NCBI RefSeq assembly: GCF_014237455.1
Contig: NZ_JABZFL010000025.1
Location: 1 to 42,124 of the forward strand
From: Desulfobacula sp.
Lineage (GTDB): Bacteria > Desulfobacterota > Desulfobacteria > Desulfobacterales > Desulfobacteraceae
Reading direction: 5' to 3'
DNA: 42,124 bases
A program made the position numbers and the translations under genes. Within the stretch, counting starts at the first letter, position 1; every line of letters begins with the position of its first letter. Below are positions 32,271-42,046 of this stretch, piece by piece. The notes below the pieces were generated by a model. The model saw only the letters and a program-made list of their open reading frames with translations, was not told the DNA's origin and searched no databases.

Positions 32271-33566
32271 ATGGGAAAAACCATTGCCGAAAAAATTTTT
32301 AAAGCCCATTTAGCAGATGAGCCTTTTGGAGATGTCAGTGTTTTGAAACTGGACAGGGTTTTTTGTCATGAAATCACAACTCCGACAGCCATTCTGGACC
32401 TTGTGTCAAGGGGAAAAGACCGGGTGTTTGATCCGGATAAAATTAAAGTGGTTATTGATCATGTGAGCCCTGCAAAGGATTCTAAAACTGCCCTGCAGGG
32501 TAAAATCCTGCGGGAATGGGCAAACCGGCATGGGGTCAAAGATTTTTTTGATATTGGCCATAACGGCGTCTGCCATGCCATATTTCCCGAGAAGGGATTT
32601 GTCCATCCCGGATTCACCATTATCATGGGAGATTCCCATACCTGCACACATGGGGCTTTTGGGGCTTTTGCCGCCGGTGTCGGAACCACCGATCTTGAAG
32701 TGGGTATTTTAAAAGGCGTCTGTACGTTTAAACCCCCGCAAACCTATAAGATTGAGATTATTGGAACGCTGCCAAAAGGTGTATTTGCCAAAGATATTAT
32801 CCTTAAGGTTATTAAAGAAATAACCGTAAACGGGGCCACCAATATGGTCATTGAATTCAGAGGAAGTATTGTAGATGAGATGACCATGGATCAGCGGATG
32901 ACCCTTTCCAACATGGCGGTTGAAGCAGGTGCGACAAGCGGGATATGCCTTCCTGATATGACAACGGTTGAATACCTCTGGGAGTTTATTAAAGACGACT
33001 ATTCGAGCAGGCAGGCTGCGCTGGATACATTTTCCAGGTTTAGATCGGATGATGATGCTGTTTATGCAAAACATAAAACAATTGATGTGAGTGATCTTGA
33101 ACCGTTAACAACCTTTGGATATAAGCCGGACAATGTAAAACCCGTATCCCAAATGAAAGGGATACGGCTCGATCAGGTCTATATCGGTTCATGTACCAAT
33201 GGCCGGCTTGAAGATTTAAGAATTGCCGCAAAAGTGCTTGACGGCCATACCATCAACGACCATGTCCGGGGGATTGTATCTCCTGCCACCCCTAAAATAT
33301 TTTCACAGGCCATGGAAGAAGGCATTCTTAAAATTTTCATGGATTCAGGCTTTTGCGTGACAAATCCCACTTGCGGCGCCTGTCTTGGCATGAGCAATGG
33401 AGTTCTTGCAGATGGTGAAGTGGCGGCTGCCACAACCAATAGAAATTTCAACGGTCGCATGGGCAAGGGCGGCATGGTTCATCTGATGAGCCCGGCAACA
33501 GCAGTAGCCAGTGCGATTAAAGGCGAAATTTTTAACTCCAGTCTTTATTGTGAACAAGGAAGATAA
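32271..33566 (+). CDS. Aconitase-superfamily dehydratase, large subunit (LeuC/HacA-like)
   Basis: A 431-residue protein of the archaeal-type isopropylmalate/homoaconitate dehydratase group. It has D-H-V-S-P near residue 65, GDSHTCTHGAFGAFAAGVGTTD, M-T-L-S-N-M-A-V-E-A-G-A, and the [4Fe-4S] ligands Cys308 (GSCTNGRLEDL), Cys368 and Cys371 (TCGACLGMSNG). It should interconvert hydroxy-acid isomers with the small subunit in the cytoplasm. No leuA, leuB or homocitrate synthase is nearby, so leucine biosynthesis is not supported by context; 2-methylmalate, homoaconitate or a catabolic acid are alternatives. Start ATG 32271 has GGAGAG just upstream; the in-frame TTG 32259 overlaps that site. Confidence 0.88.
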   Translation: MGKTIAEKIFKAHLADEPFGDVSVLKLDRVFCHEITTPTAILDLVSRGKDRVFDPDKIKVVIDHVSPAKDSKTALQGKILREWANRHGVKDFFDIGHNGVCHAIFPEKGFVHPGFTIIMGDSHTCTHGAFGAFAAGVGTTDLEVGILKGVCTFKPPQTYKIEIIGTLPKGVFAKDIILKVIKEITVNGATNMVIEFRGSIVDEMTMDQRMTLSNMAVEAGATSGICLPDMTTVEYLWEFIKDDYSSRQAALDTFSRFRSDDDAVYAKHKTIDVSDLEPLTTFGYKPDNVKPVSQMKGIRLDQVYIGSCTNGRLEDLRIAAKVLDGHTINDHVRGIVSPATPKIFSQAMEEGILKIFMDSGFCVTNPTCGACLGMSNGVLADGEVAAATTNRNFNGRMGKGGMVHLMSPATAVASAIKGEIFNSSLYCEQGR

Positions 33567-33568
33567 TA

Positions 33569-34093
33569 ATGAAAGAATTTAAAGGAAAAGGGTTGTTTCT
33601 GGATCGTTCAGATATCAATACAGATGAAATCATTCCGGCCAAATACCTCACTGAAATTGAAAAAGCAGCCATGAAACCGCATTTGCTTGAAGATTTAAAA
33701 TTAGATGGCTTTCATCCAAAAACAGATATTAAAGACAGGGCTGTGATTGTTACACAAGACAATTTCGGATGCGGATCATCAAGGGAACATGCCCCCTGGG
33801 CACTTGAAGTAAACGGTATCAATGTTGTGATTGCCCCAAGTTTTGCCAGAATATTCAGGCAGAACATGTTCAATTGCGGACTGCTTGCCATTGAACTTTC
33901 CAAAGACCGGATCAATACTATTTTTAAAGAATTTGGAAAGAGCAATGTCCAGATCACAGTGGATATTGAAACGTCTGTGATCATGGTTCAATCAAAAAAT
34001 CAAACAAAAAAAATTGAATTTCAAATTTCAGAGTTTGACAGAGCCCTTATTAAGACCGGTGGATGGGTAGAGTACGCAGATAAATATTATTAA
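33569..34093 (+). CDS. Aconitase-superfamily dehydratase, small subunit (LeuD/HacB-like)
   Basis: A 174-residue swivel-domain protein that completes the active site of the large subunit encoded two bases upstream. It has RSDINTDEIIPAKYLTEIEK, the loop that in this family sets substrate choice, and then the well-conserved D-N-F-G-C-G-S-S-R-E-H-A-P-W-A-L. IAPSFARIFRQNMFNCGLLAI follows. The loop after YL reads TEIEKAAM, which I cannot assign to a known substrate class. It ends one base before the convergent nadK stop. Confidence 0.88.
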   Translation: MKEFKGKGLFLDRSDINTDEIIPAKYLTEIEKAAMKPHLLEDLKLDGFHPKTDIKDRAVIVTQDNFGCGSSREHAPWALEVNGINVVIAPSFARIFRQNMFNCGLLAIELSKDRINTIFKEFGKSNVQITVDIETSVIMVQSKNQTKKIEFQISEFDRALIKTGGWVEYADKYY

Positions 34094-34094
34094 C

Positions 34095-34922
34095 CTATCT
34101 TCCGCCGCTCCATTTAAGACGGGTTTTTAAAACTTTAAAATAGGACTGCTCTTCAAAAGAGAGCATCTTTATGTCATCCTTGCTTTTTTTGATAAAGATT
34201 TTATCCTTTGGATCCATTTCAAATCCCTCCTGGCCGTCAAGGGTGAGGATTATATCTTCAGGACTGCCTTCCAGACGGATTTCAATTTTTGTCGAGTCCG
34301 GTATGATCAATGGTCTGTTCGTCAGTGTAAACGGGCAGATCGGGGTCAGGATAATGGAGGGAACTTGTGGGTTCACCACAGGTCCGCCAGCTGCCAGAGA
34401 ATAAGCAGTTGAGCCGGTCGGAGTTCCGACAATCAGGCCATCAGCCCTGTAAGTTGTCAAATAGGTTGAATCAAGATATACTGCACACGAAGCCAGCCTT
34501 GACAGGGCTGATTTGTTAATCACCGCATCATTGAGGACATCCACATCAATAATTTGTTCATTGTCACGCACAACTTTGATATTAAGACGGGTTCTTTTTT
34601 GGATGAGATATTTTCCTTCAAGCAGTGAAGCGACTGCTTTAAAAAGATCGTCTTCAGTGGTCTCGGCCAGAAATCCGACTTCACCGAATTTGACGCCCAT
34701 CAGGGGAATTCCCCGGTTTTCTATGAATCGCGCAGCACTCAAAAAAGTGCCGTCTCCACCCAGAACAATCATGCACAAAAGATCATCAGGAATGTCTTTG
34801 TTCTTTGACTGTTGGATATCGATGATAACACACTGGTTTCCCAGTCTTTTTTTAAGCTCACGGGCCTTTTTTTCAGCATGGGCATCATTTTTTATAACAA
34901 GCCCGATCCGTTTAGTATTCAT
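34095..34922 (-). CDS. nadK: NAD kinase
   Basis: A 275-residue NAD kinase making NADP from NAD and ATP. The signature GGDGT lies at residues 55-59, followed by [29 protein letters not shown], and the [21 protein letters not shown] motif that binds the substrate ribose. The open frame runs 38 codons further upstream, but those residues are atypical and overlap a likely leader; ATG 34922 gives the normal family N-terminus ([10 protein letters not shown]) and has GGAGG thirteen bases before it. The gene follows the second hybrid kinase after 143 bases. Confidence 0.93.
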   Translation of the reverse strand: MNTKRIGLVIKNDAHAEKKARELKKRLGNQCVIIDIQQSKNKDIPDDLLCMIVLGGDGTFLSAARFIENRGIPLMGVKFGEVGFLAETTEDDLFKAVASLLEGKYLIQKRTRLNIKVVRDNEQIIDVDVLNDAVINKSALSRLASCAVYLDSTYLTTYRADGLIVGTPTGSTAYSLAAGGPVVNPQVPSIILTPICPFTLTNRPLIIPDSTKIEIRLEGSPEDIILTLDGQEGFEMDPKDKIFIKKSKDDIKMLSFEEQSYFKVLKTRLKWSGGR

Positions 34923-35065
34923 GATTTGTTCACTGCCTCCATCATGTAATCTGCAACGTTTATTGCCGTATATACACCATAAAGTCAAGTTTAAAGGCGA
35001 GTGATCGCAGTAGATTTGAAAAATTATATATACCATATGTGGTATTGGGAAAACGTGTTTAAAGA

Positions 35066-36961
35066 CTATTTTTCAAGTTCTTCTTTGATCACAAGGCCGA
35101 CTTTTTCAACGGAATATGGTTTTTTTATATATTGGCCTGCCCCCAGTCTCTGGGCCTCTTTTACCCTCTCGCTTTCTGAGAAGCCACTTGCAATGACAAC
35201 CTTTTGGCTGGATTTTAGTTTTCTAATTCTCCTATAGGTTTCAAGCCCGTCAATACCGGGGTCCATTATCATATCCAATAACAAAAGATCACAAGGATAA
35301 TTTTCCAAATATTCAATAGCCTCCTCTCCGCTAGACACAGTTTCAACTGTGTAGTTCAGTCGGGTCAAAATAATTTTTGCAATCTGCCTTTGTTCTTTTA
35401 CATCGTCCACAACCAGGATGGTTTCTTTGTTTCCCGCATATTCTTCGATAGGGAGTGGTTTGCTTCTCTTTGCAATTTTCTGTCTTAAAATTGGAAAGTA
35501 CAGACAAAATTTCGTGCCTTTGTTTTCGATACTTTCAATATTAATATAACCGTAATGATCCTGAACAGTTCCCCACACGACTGCCATGCCAAGCCCAGTT
35601 CCACTGCGGCCCATTATTTTTTTTGTATAAAATGGTTCAAATATCCTTTGCAGATCTTTACCATTGATCCCGACCCCCTTGTCTTCAATGGTAACAACGG
35701 CAAACTCTCCTTTTTTTATCGATTCATATCCTTGTATGGGTTTATCAATATGCTGATTCCCGGTAGAAATTATAATTTTTCCTCCAGACGGTTGGGCTTC
35801 AGCAGCATTGGAGACCAGGTTCATGATTGTTGTTCGCAAGTGGATCTCGGACCCGTCTATGTTAACCAGGTTTTGGGCAAGGTTGGTTTCTATCCTAATA
35901 TTAGTATAATAGGATAACAGGTTATGATGCTCGGGAGACTTTAAGTAATCCACAATAATGTTATTCAGGTTTATTACTTCGGTAGCCATCACCCCTCGCC
36001 GTGCAAGAGTCAAAAGATCGCTAACTATGGCAGATGCCTTTAACCCGGAGGTGTGAATCAAATCCAAAGGTTTTCTAAAACGATGATCTTTGGGAAGGCC
36101 TATCAACAAAATTTCGGGATAAGAGACAATCCCCGAAAGAACATTATTCAAATCATGAGCAACACCACCAGCCAGAAGACCCAAGGCCTCCATTTTTTCC
36201 ATGCGGACAAGTCGCTTCTCCAATTTTTCTTTTTCTTTTTCAGCTTTTTTTCTTTCACCGATATCAAGGATTGCCGTCTGGGTAGCAGGCTTACCTTCCC
36301 ATGAAATCAAAGAAGACCTTAACTCGCAGTTTATCTCTTCCCCACCTGGCTTTACCAACCTTACTTCATAGGCATCCGCCATTTTTTCCCCTTTTATCCG
36401 CCGTTGGTATCTGTCGAGTATATTTGCCATATCATCAGGATGTATAAAGTCTAAAAAAGAAGTTCCAACAATGCTTTCCATCGGGAATCCCAGTTTGTCT
36501 CTTAACGTTTTGTTGATAAAACAAATTTCTCCCTCTCTTACTACGACGATGCCTTCAGCAAGATTTTCCACTAGCTCCCGATATCTTTCCTCACTTTTTT
36601 TTAATGATTCCTCATGTATTTTGTTTTGAGTTTCATCAATCAGAAATGAAATCAGGGCCGGCTTTCCACAGTATTCAACAACCCTAGATCTGATTCTGAT
36701 CCAAAATATATCTCCTTTTTTGCCTATGATTCTATACCTGAGTTTCTTAGGGTGGTACTGGCCTGTCATTATATCATTGTCTCTGGTGGTAAGTTTTTTA
36801 TGGTCTTCAGGGTGAACCAAGTCAAGAAAAGATTTGTTTTCGACTTCTGTAACTGAATATCCTGTAAATTGGTATGCCCATTCGTTCATATGACAAATTT
36901 TGCCATCCTGTGTCAAAATTACTCCCAGAGGAATATTTTGGGCGATTAGATCACTTAACAT
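35066..36961 (-). CDS. PAS-PAS hybrid sensor histidine kinase
   Basis: A 631-residue cytoplasmic kinase without membrane helices. Two PAS domains, about residues 8-125 (with [21 protein letters not shown]-like features) and 128-245, are each followed by PAC-type WIRI and [11 protein letters not shown] segments. HisKA has phospho-His269 in [12 protein letters not shown], the HATPase has [16 protein letters not shown] and [13 protein letters not shown], and the receiver has Asp563 in [14 protein letters not shown]. There is no DNA-binding output domain or neighbouring response regulator. It lies between polA and nadK on the same strand, 66 bases after polA. Confidence 0.92.
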   Translation of the reverse strand: MLSDLIAQNIPLGVILTQDGKICHMNEWAYQFTGYSVTEVENKSFLDLVHPEDHKKLTTRDNDIMTGQYHPKKLRYRIIGKKGDIFWIRIRSRVVEYCGKPALISFLIDETQNKIHEESLKKSEERYRELVENLAEGIVVVREGEICFINKTLRDKLGFPMESIVGTSFLDFIHPDDMANILDRYQRRIKGEKMADAYEVRLVKPGGEEINCELRSSLISWEGKPATQTAILDIGERKKAEKEKEKLEKRLVRMEKMEALGLLAGGVAHDLNNVLSGIVSYPEILLIGLPKDHRFRKPLDLIHTSGLKASAIVSDLLTLARRGVMATEVINLNNIIVDYLKSPEHHNLLSYYTNIRIETNLAQNLVNIDGSEIHLRTTIMNLVSNAAEAQPSGGKIIISTGNQHIDKPIQGYESIKKGEFAVVTIEDKGVGINGKDLQRIFEPFYTKKIMGRSGTGLGMAVVWGTVQDHYGYINIESIENKGTKFCLYFPILRQKIAKRSKPLPIEEYAGNKETILVVDDVKEQRQIAKIILTRLNYTVETVSSGEEAIEYLENYPCDLLLLDMIMDPGIDGLETYRRIRKLKSSQKVVIASGFSESERVKEAQRLGAGQYIKKPYSVEKVGLVIKEELEK

Positions 36962-37027
36962 TCTTACCTTTTAAAAAATTGGATGATTAAAAAAAACATT
37001 AGCTTTCCGTAAAGTGTGATTACCCTG

Positions 37028-39709
37028 TTAATGTGCTTGGGCCCAGTTTTCACCGGTTCCGAAATTGACTTCTAATGGGACTTTAAGGGGATGAACATTT
37101 TCCATGACATTTTTTGCAAGCTCAATCAATTGGTCTTTTTCTTCAAACGGGGTTTCAAATATGATTTCATCATGGACGGACAGGAGCATTTTTGAGGCCA
37201 TGTTGTTTTTTTGTAAGGCAGCCTCCATTTTTATCATGGCCAGTTTGATTAAATCGGCAGCACTGCCCTGAATAGGAGTGTTGACGGCTGCCCGCTGTGC
37301 GAAGTTTCGAATGTGGACATTGGAAGAATTGATATCATCCAGGCGCCGCTTTCTGCCAAAGATCGTATGGACCTCACAGGTTTTTTTAGTCTCTTCTATG
37401 GTGTCATCAATGAATTTCTTTACACCGGAATACCGTTTGAAATAATTATCAATATAGGTATTGGCCATTTTACGACTGATATCCAGATCATTGGCTAGTC
37501 TGAATCCGCTCATGCCGTATATAATGCCGAAATTAATGGTTTTGGCCTGGTTCCTTAAATCCTGAGTGACAAATTCGGGCAAAACCTGGAAGATTTCCAG
37601 GGCAGTCCTGGTGTGAATATCTTCACCATTGTTAAATGCTTCAATGAGGATTTCATCTTGGGCGCAATGGGCCAGGATTCGAAGTTCTATTTGGGAATAG
37701 TCTGCTGAAATCAGCACATGGCCACTTTTGGGGATAAAGGCTTTCCGGATTTTTTTACCTTCCTTTTTCCGGATGGGAATATTTTGAAGATTTGGCGTGG
37801 AACTGCTTAGACGGCCTGTCACGGTAATGGTTTGATTAAATGAGGTATGGATTCTCCCCGTCTTTTTATTGATGAGTTTTTGCAAGGCATCTACATAGGT
37901 TGATTTGAGCTTGCCAAGGGTCCTGTATCTTAAAAGTTTTTCAGGCAGTTCATGGCTTTGGGAAAGCTTGGTAAGGACTTCCACATCCGTTGAATAGCCG
38001 GTCTTCTTTTTTGTTTTTTTAATGACTTTTAAGTGTAGTTTTTCAAACAGGATGACGCCCAGCTGCTGGGAAGAATTGATATTAAATTCTTCCCCGGCAA
38101 GGGAATAGATTTCTTTTTTAAGGTTTTTCAGTTCCAAATTAAAGGTGTTGGAAAGATGCTTTAAAGCATTCTTATCCACTTTAATTCCTTCCATTTCCAT
38201 GTTGCCTAAAACCGTGATAAGGGGTACCTCGATCTTCTCCATCAGATCGGAAAAGCCCTGATCCTTTATTTCTTTTTTAAACTGCTGATAAGCCATAAAA
38301 GTGATGTCAGCATCTTCACTGGCATAATTCACTGCTTCGGAAATAGGGACTTCCTGGAAACCGATCTGGTTTTTACCTTTACCTGCTACCTCTTCATAGG
38401 AAATGGTTTTATAGCCAAAAAGGTTCATAGCAATACTGTCAAGACTGTGACCCCTTACAGACGGATTTAAAAGATAAGATGCAATCATGGTATCAAAGGC
38501 AATACCCTGCATGACAATACCGAATTTTGACAGGACAATATAATCATACTTGATGTTTTGTCCGACTTTTTTAATTTCCTGGTTTTCAAGGACAGGTTTG
38601 AAAATTCTCAATATGTCGTCTTTGTCAGGTTGCTCGAATTCGTCGGGAAAGGTGTGTCCGATGGGAATGTAAAACCCCTGGTTTTCCCTGAAAGAAAAGG
38701 AGATCCCCACGAGCTGCGCCTTCATTGGATGCTTGGAAGTGGTTTCCGTATCAATGGCAAAAATCTCTTTGTTTTCAAGAACCTGGGCTAGTTTTTCAAG
38801 CTCTTTGGTTGCTGTTATCAGTTTATATATTTTTTCGGATTTATCTGCATTTTGTGCAAATTGGGTGGCAAGGGCTTTGAATTCAAGTTCCTGGAATAAT
38901 TCGAATGCTTTTTTCCTGTCAAACGCTTTCAACTTGAAATCTTTAAGGTCTTTTTTTACGATAACAGATGTATCAATGGTGGCAAGCTTACGGCTTAAGA
39001 ATACAATATGTTTGCTGTTGAAAAGATTTTCATATAATTTTTTCTTCTTTTTAAGGCTGTCAAGATTTTCATAGATATTTTCAATGGAGCCAAATTGGGA
39101 AATCAGCTTTATCGCCGTTTTGGGTCCAATTCCCTGGACACCGGGAATATTGTCCGCACTGTCTCCGGCAAGCCCCAGAACATCGATAAACTGCCCGGGT
39201 TCTATTCCCATATCTTCTTTTATTTGTTCCACATCTTTTATGGTGTCTTTCATGGGGTCCCACAGGGTGCATTTTTCGGTAATCAGCTGGATAAAGTCTT
39301 TATCACCGGTCACCATGACCACCTCAAACCCTTTTTTCTGTGCAAGTTTTGAATATGTCCCCACAAGATCGTCTGCTTCAAACCCCTGTTTTTCAACAAT
39401 GGGAATATTTAATGCTTCGATGATTCGTTTGATATCAGGAATCTGAGCTGCCAGTTCTTCGGGCATGGGTGGGCGGTTGGCCTTGTATTGATCATACATT
39501 TTATGTCTGAATGTAGGACCTTTAACATCAAACAGAACAACGGCATATTCAGGACTGTTATCCTTTAGTAATTTTAACAGGATTCTGGTAAAACCAAATG
39601 TGGCATTGGTCGGATGCCCTTTAGATGTGGAAAGACTTCTGATGGCATGAAATGCGCGATACAAGAAAGCACTGCCGTCGATGAGGAATATTTTTTTTGG
39701 ATCTACCAT
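37028..39709 (-). CDS. polA: DNA polymerase I
   Basis: An 893-residue polymerase of normal length with three domains. The 5'-3' exonuclease (about 1-290) has FLIDGSAFLYRAFHAI, VTGDKDFIQLI and GLAGDSADNIPGVQGIGPKTA. The 3'-5' proofreading domain (about 310-500) keeps its acidic motif as FAIDTETTSKHP. The polymerase domain (about 520-893) has motif A SADYSQIELRILAHC, motif B R-N-Q-A-K-T-I-N-F-G-I-I-Y-G and motif C LLSVHDEIIFE. It fills gaps and removes RNA primers in replication and repair. All catalytic motifs look intact, so it should be a full three-activity enzyme. ATG 39709 follows the AAAGGATG region. Confidence 0.97.
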   Translation of the reverse strand: MVDPKKIFLIDGSAFLYRAFHAIRSLSTSKGHPTNATFGFTRILLKLLKDNSPEYAVVLFDVKGPTFRHKMYDQYKANRPPMPEELAAQIPDIKRIIEALNIPIVEKQGFEADDLVGTYSKLAQKKGFEVVMVTGDKDFIQLITEKCTLWDPMKDTIKDVEQIKEDMGIEPGQFIDVLGLAGDSADNIPGVQGIGPKTAIKLISQFGSIENIYENLDSLKKKKKLYENLFNSKHIVFLSRKLATIDTSVIVKKDLKDFKLKAFDRKKAFELFQELEFKALATQFAQNADKSEKIYKLITATKELEKLAQVLENKEIFAIDTETTSKHPMKAQLVGISFSFRENQGFYIPIGHTFPDEFEQPDKDDILRIFKPVLENQEIKKVGQNIKYDYIVLSKFGIVMQGIAFDTMIASYLLNPSVRGHSLDSIAMNLFGYKTISYEEVAGKGKNQIGFQEVPISEAVNYASEDADITFMAYQQFKKEIKDQGFSDLMEKIEVPLITVLGNMEMEGIKVDKNALKHLSNTFNLELKNLKKEIYSLAGEEFNINSSQQLGVILFEKLHLKVIKKTKKKTGYSTDVEVLTKLSQSHELPEKLLRYRTLGKLKSTYVDALQKLINKKTGRIHTSFNQTITVTGRLSSSTPNLQNIPIRKKEGKKIRKAFIPKSGHVLISADYSQIELRILAHCAQDEILIEAFNNGEDIHTRTALEIFQVLPEFVTQDLRNQAKTINFGIIYGMSGFRLANDLDISRKMANTYIDNYFKRYSGVKKFIDDTIEETKKTCEVHTIFGRKRRLDDINSSNVHIRNFAQRAAVNTPIQGSAADLIKLAMIKMEAALQKNNMASKMLLSVHDEIIFETPFEEKDQLIELAKNVMENVHPLKVPLEVNFGTGENWAQAH

Positions 39710-39729
39710 AGTAACATCCTTTTTTAGAT

Positions 39730-39747
39730 ATTGAATTTTTATTCAAT
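39730..39747. promoter_or_regulatory. Palindrome in the polA/Cys-rich gene divergent region
   Basis: ATTGAAT (39730-39736) and ATTCAAT (39741-39747) flank TTTT, twenty bases upstream of polA. It could be an operator or a small hairpin; the divergent region is only 85 bases long. Confidence 0.35.
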
Positions 39748-39794
39748 CAAAGGCATATATACTATCTTTTTTATTAAAGGAGAAGTATATTTGT

Positions 39795-40016
39795 ATGATG
39801 AATCAAAAAGTTAAAACAAGAAAAGAAAAAAGGCGTGAGAAAAAGTCAAAACAATGTCATTGTTGTGATCAGGAATTTATGTTTTGCTGGAATTGCAGGT
39901 GCGGATTCTCTATGTGCCAGGAATGCATGTATGAGAATCTTTGGGGCATGACCTGCAACGGGATTACCTGGAAATGCCCTGATTGTGGAGAACAGAATGG
40001 GTATGGCAATCAATAA
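39795..40016 (+). CDS. Small cysteine-rich, probably zinc-binding protein
   Basis: A 73-residue protein with a Lys/Arg-rich start (residues 6-19) and eleven cysteines after it, arranged CHCC, CWNC, C, CQEC, C and CPDC. The closing K-C-P-D-C-G-E-Q-N-G resembles a zinc ribbon half. It may bind two zinc ions and nucleic acid. I do not recognise a named family. ATG 39795 or 39798 follows an AGGAG site. It is 21 bases upstream of purN and divergent from polA. Confidence 0.75.
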   Translation: MMNQKVKTRKEKRREKKSKQCHCCDQEFMFCWNCRCGFSMCQECMYENLWGMTCNGITWKCPDCGEQNGYGNQ

Positions 40017-40037
40017 GAATTCTTAAAAGGAGATACT

Positions 40038-40757
40038 ATGGCAAAGAAAATTAGTGTTGGGACTTTGATATCAGGCGGTGGGACAAACCTTCAGGCAATT
40101 ATCGATGCATGCCTTAACAACTCGATTGATGCCAATATTCTTTTTACAGGTTCTGACAGTCCCGGTGTGAAGGGGCTGGAACGTGCTCAAAAAGCCAATA
40201 TTGATACCTTTGTAGTGGATTATTCTCAAATTATTCAGTCCTGTAAAAAAGGAATAAATGACACAGATCTCCCAAAGGATTTCAATTTAGAAGAGATTCA
40301 GTCAAAACAACAACTGGTTGCAGGGGATGCATCAAAAGAACAGATTGCTTTTTTTTTAAAAAGCCGTGCCATCGCAGAAAGAAAGTTTCTGGATATAATT
40401 CTTGCTTATAATGTGGATCTTCTCGTCCTGGCAGGATTTATGCGGGTGTTGACACCCTATTTTATTGACAGGATCAACACAGATCCGGGGAGGTATAAAA
40501 TAATGAATATTCATCCGGCGCTTCTTCCTTCTTTTCCGGGCACGGATGGATATGGAGACACCTTTGCTTACGGCTGTAAGGTGGGTGGCTGTACAGTCCA
40601 CTTTATTGATTACGGGGAAGATACAGGTCCCATTATCGGTCAAAAAGCATTTGAAATCGAAGATGATGATACCCTTGATGATATAAAGAGAAAAGGCCTT
40701 AAAAAAGAGTGGAAACTTTACCCCCACTGTATTCAAAAATTTGCTGATTCCTTTTAA
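40038..40757 (+). CDS. purN: Phosphoribosylglycinamide formyltransferase with an internal insertion
   Basis: A 239-residue enzyme of purine synthesis that transfers a formyl group from 10-formyl-THF to GAR. The N-terminus has TLISGGGTNLQAIID, and the catalytic core has VLAGFMRVLTPYFI, N-I-H-P-A-L-L-P-S-F-P-G with the catalytic Asn and His, and IDYGEDTGPIIGQ with the conserved Asp. Between about residues 65 and 110 (SQIIQSCKKG to KSRAIAERK) it carries some 35-40 extra residues compared with the typical 200-215-residue enzyme. The rest is standard, so activity is expected. It links one-carbon folate pools to purines. Confidence 0.92.
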   Translation: MAKKISVGTLISGGGTNLQAIIDACLNNSIDANILFTGSDSPGVKGLERAQKANIDTFVVDYSQIIQSCKKGINDTDLPKDFNLEEIQSKQQLVAGDASKEQIAFFLKSRAIAERKFLDIILAYNVDLLVLAGFMRVLTPYFIDRINTDPGRYKIMNIHPALLPSFPGTDGYGDTFAYGCKVGGCTVHFIDYGEDTGPIIGQKAFEIEDDDTLDDIKRKGLKKEWKLYPHCIQKFADSF

Positions 40758-40784
40758 CGAACGGATTTTTCACATCAAACCCCG

Positions 40785-40813
40785 GGGGCAAAAAGGGATC
40801 TGCCATTCGGCAG
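40785..40813 (-). terminator. Probable terminator of the TraB-family gene
   Basis: On the minus strand CTGCC-GAAT-GGCAG (40800-40813) forms a compact hairpin directly after the stop codon and is followed by ATCCCTTTTTG. The stem is only five bases, but the tetraloop and T-run support it. Confidence 0.55.
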
Positions 40814-42046
40814 TCAGTTGATCAGTTTGAGCATCAATGGTACGGCTGTCATGGTTCCTATGGTCGACCCCAGGTTAGTAAAAATAACCACCAGAAGAAT
40901 CCGGGTTACATTATTGCGCCAGAAGCCTTTTATGGATACGATATCTTCAGGGATTGCTTCAAGATCTTTTACTTTTGGTTTTCTGGAAAAGGCTTCTACA
41001 AGCCCGGATACCCAGCCAGCCGCAATCATAGGATTCAAAGAGGTTAAAGGGGCTGCAATGATTGATGAGATAATGGTAAGGGGATGAGCAAGCGCAAGAA
41101 TAGCACCAATTCCCGCAAAAATACCATTTGCAGCGATCCAGATCCAGACCATATCAGTTCCTGCATTTTTGCCTTCCATTAGAAATCCTGCTGCGAACAG
41201 CAGGAAAATGGCTGCCGGGATAGCCCATTTTAAAATTTTCCCGGCCTTCCCCGAAGGGGGAATCTTATTGAGTTCATCAAGGTCTATCTTTTCATTGCCG
41301 GCAAGATATCTTTTAATTCCCGGGGCATGGGCAGCACCCACAACAGCAACGATTTTTTTACCCGGGGCAGACCTGATTTTTTCTGCCAGGAACTGGTCCC
41401 TTTCATTGATCAGGGATTTTTCAATAATAGGATGTGTCTTTTTCACATCAGCCAAAAGAGTTTGTAGGATATCTTCCTGTTTCATCTTTTCAATATCTTC
41501 CTCTTCAATGTCATCCGAAGCACCAAAAGAGAAGATAAGAGAGAACACGAGCTTTAATTTTTCCCACAGCCCCATTCCTCTCCAGACCCGTGAAAGGGTG
41601 ATTTGGATTTCACGATCCGATGGAACGATCAAGGCATTGATTTCCTCCGCTGCCTTGATGGCATTGATCATTTCCTGGCCGGGTTTGATATCAAATTTGT
41701 CAGCCATTTTTTTCTGGAAAGAGGCCAAAAGAAGGTTTATGAACAACAGCAGTGCTTTTTTTTCTTTAATGACCTTTACAATATCCATGTTGCGCCATCT
41801 GTCCGCATCTTTGAGTGATGCAAGCCTTGTCCCACAAAGTTCAACACAGACTGTGTCCGGAGTTTGTTCGTGGATGGTATCTTCCACAAGCTTAGCGCTT
41901 TGTCTTGACACATGGGCAGTGCCGATTAGAATTATTTCTTTTCCATTGCAGGATATTTGATTTATCATGCTGTCTTTTTTTTTCTCTTTATTTACTTTAT
42001 CCGGTTTACCCGATTTGCCCGATCTTTCTGGGGAGGAATTTTCCAT
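40814..42046 (-). CDS. TraB/PrgY-family membrane protein
   Basis: A 410-residue protein of the TraB/PrgY/GumN group. The N-terminal domain has the family motif GTAHVS within IILIGTAHVSRQS, then DTVCVELCGTRLASL with the conserved Glu and Arg, and VVGAAHAPG later; these resemble a metal-dependent hydrolase site. Three to five membrane segments fill residues 270-410. PrgY of Enterococcus reduces pheromone activity, but the role in bacteria like this is unknown. The frame extends to a TTG at 42067; ATG 42046 is preferred, while the ATG at 41968 would remove a Lys-rich leader absent from most relatives. The start is therefore uncertain. Confidence 0.85.
   Translation of the reverse strand: MENSSPERSGKSGKPDKVNKEKKKDSMINQISCNGKEIILIGTAHVSRQSAKLVEDTIHEQTPDTVCVELCGTRLASLKDADRWRNMDIVKVIKEKKALLLFINLLLASFQKKMADKFDIKPGQEMINAIKAAEEINALIVPSDREIQITLSRVWRGMGLWEKLKLVFSLIFSFGASDDIEEEDIEKMKQEDILQTLLADVKKTHPIIEKSLINERDQFLAEKIRSAPGKKIVAVVGAAHAPGIKRYLAGNEKIDLDELNKIPPSGKAGKILKWAIPAAIFLLFAAGFLMEGKNAGTDMVWIWIAANGIFAGIGAILALAHPLTIISSIIAAPLTSLNPMIAAGWVSGLVEAFSRKPKVKDLEAIPEDIVSIKGFWRNNVTRILLVVIFTNLGSTIGTMTAVPLMLKLIN

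Noticed and set aside
32271-34093. Leucine biosynthesis operon
   Set aside because: Only the dehydratase subunits are present, with a ligand-sensing regulator and no leuA or leuB, so a leu label would overstate the evidence.
34923-35036. Longer NAD kinase starting at 35036
   Set aside because: The extra 38 residues are not family-like and the ATG at 34922 gives the standard N-terminus.
41169-41960. 263-codon plus-strand open frame opposite the TraB-family gene
   Set aside because: The opposite strand carries all conserved TraB motifs; this frame is Ser/Ile-rich shadow sequence.
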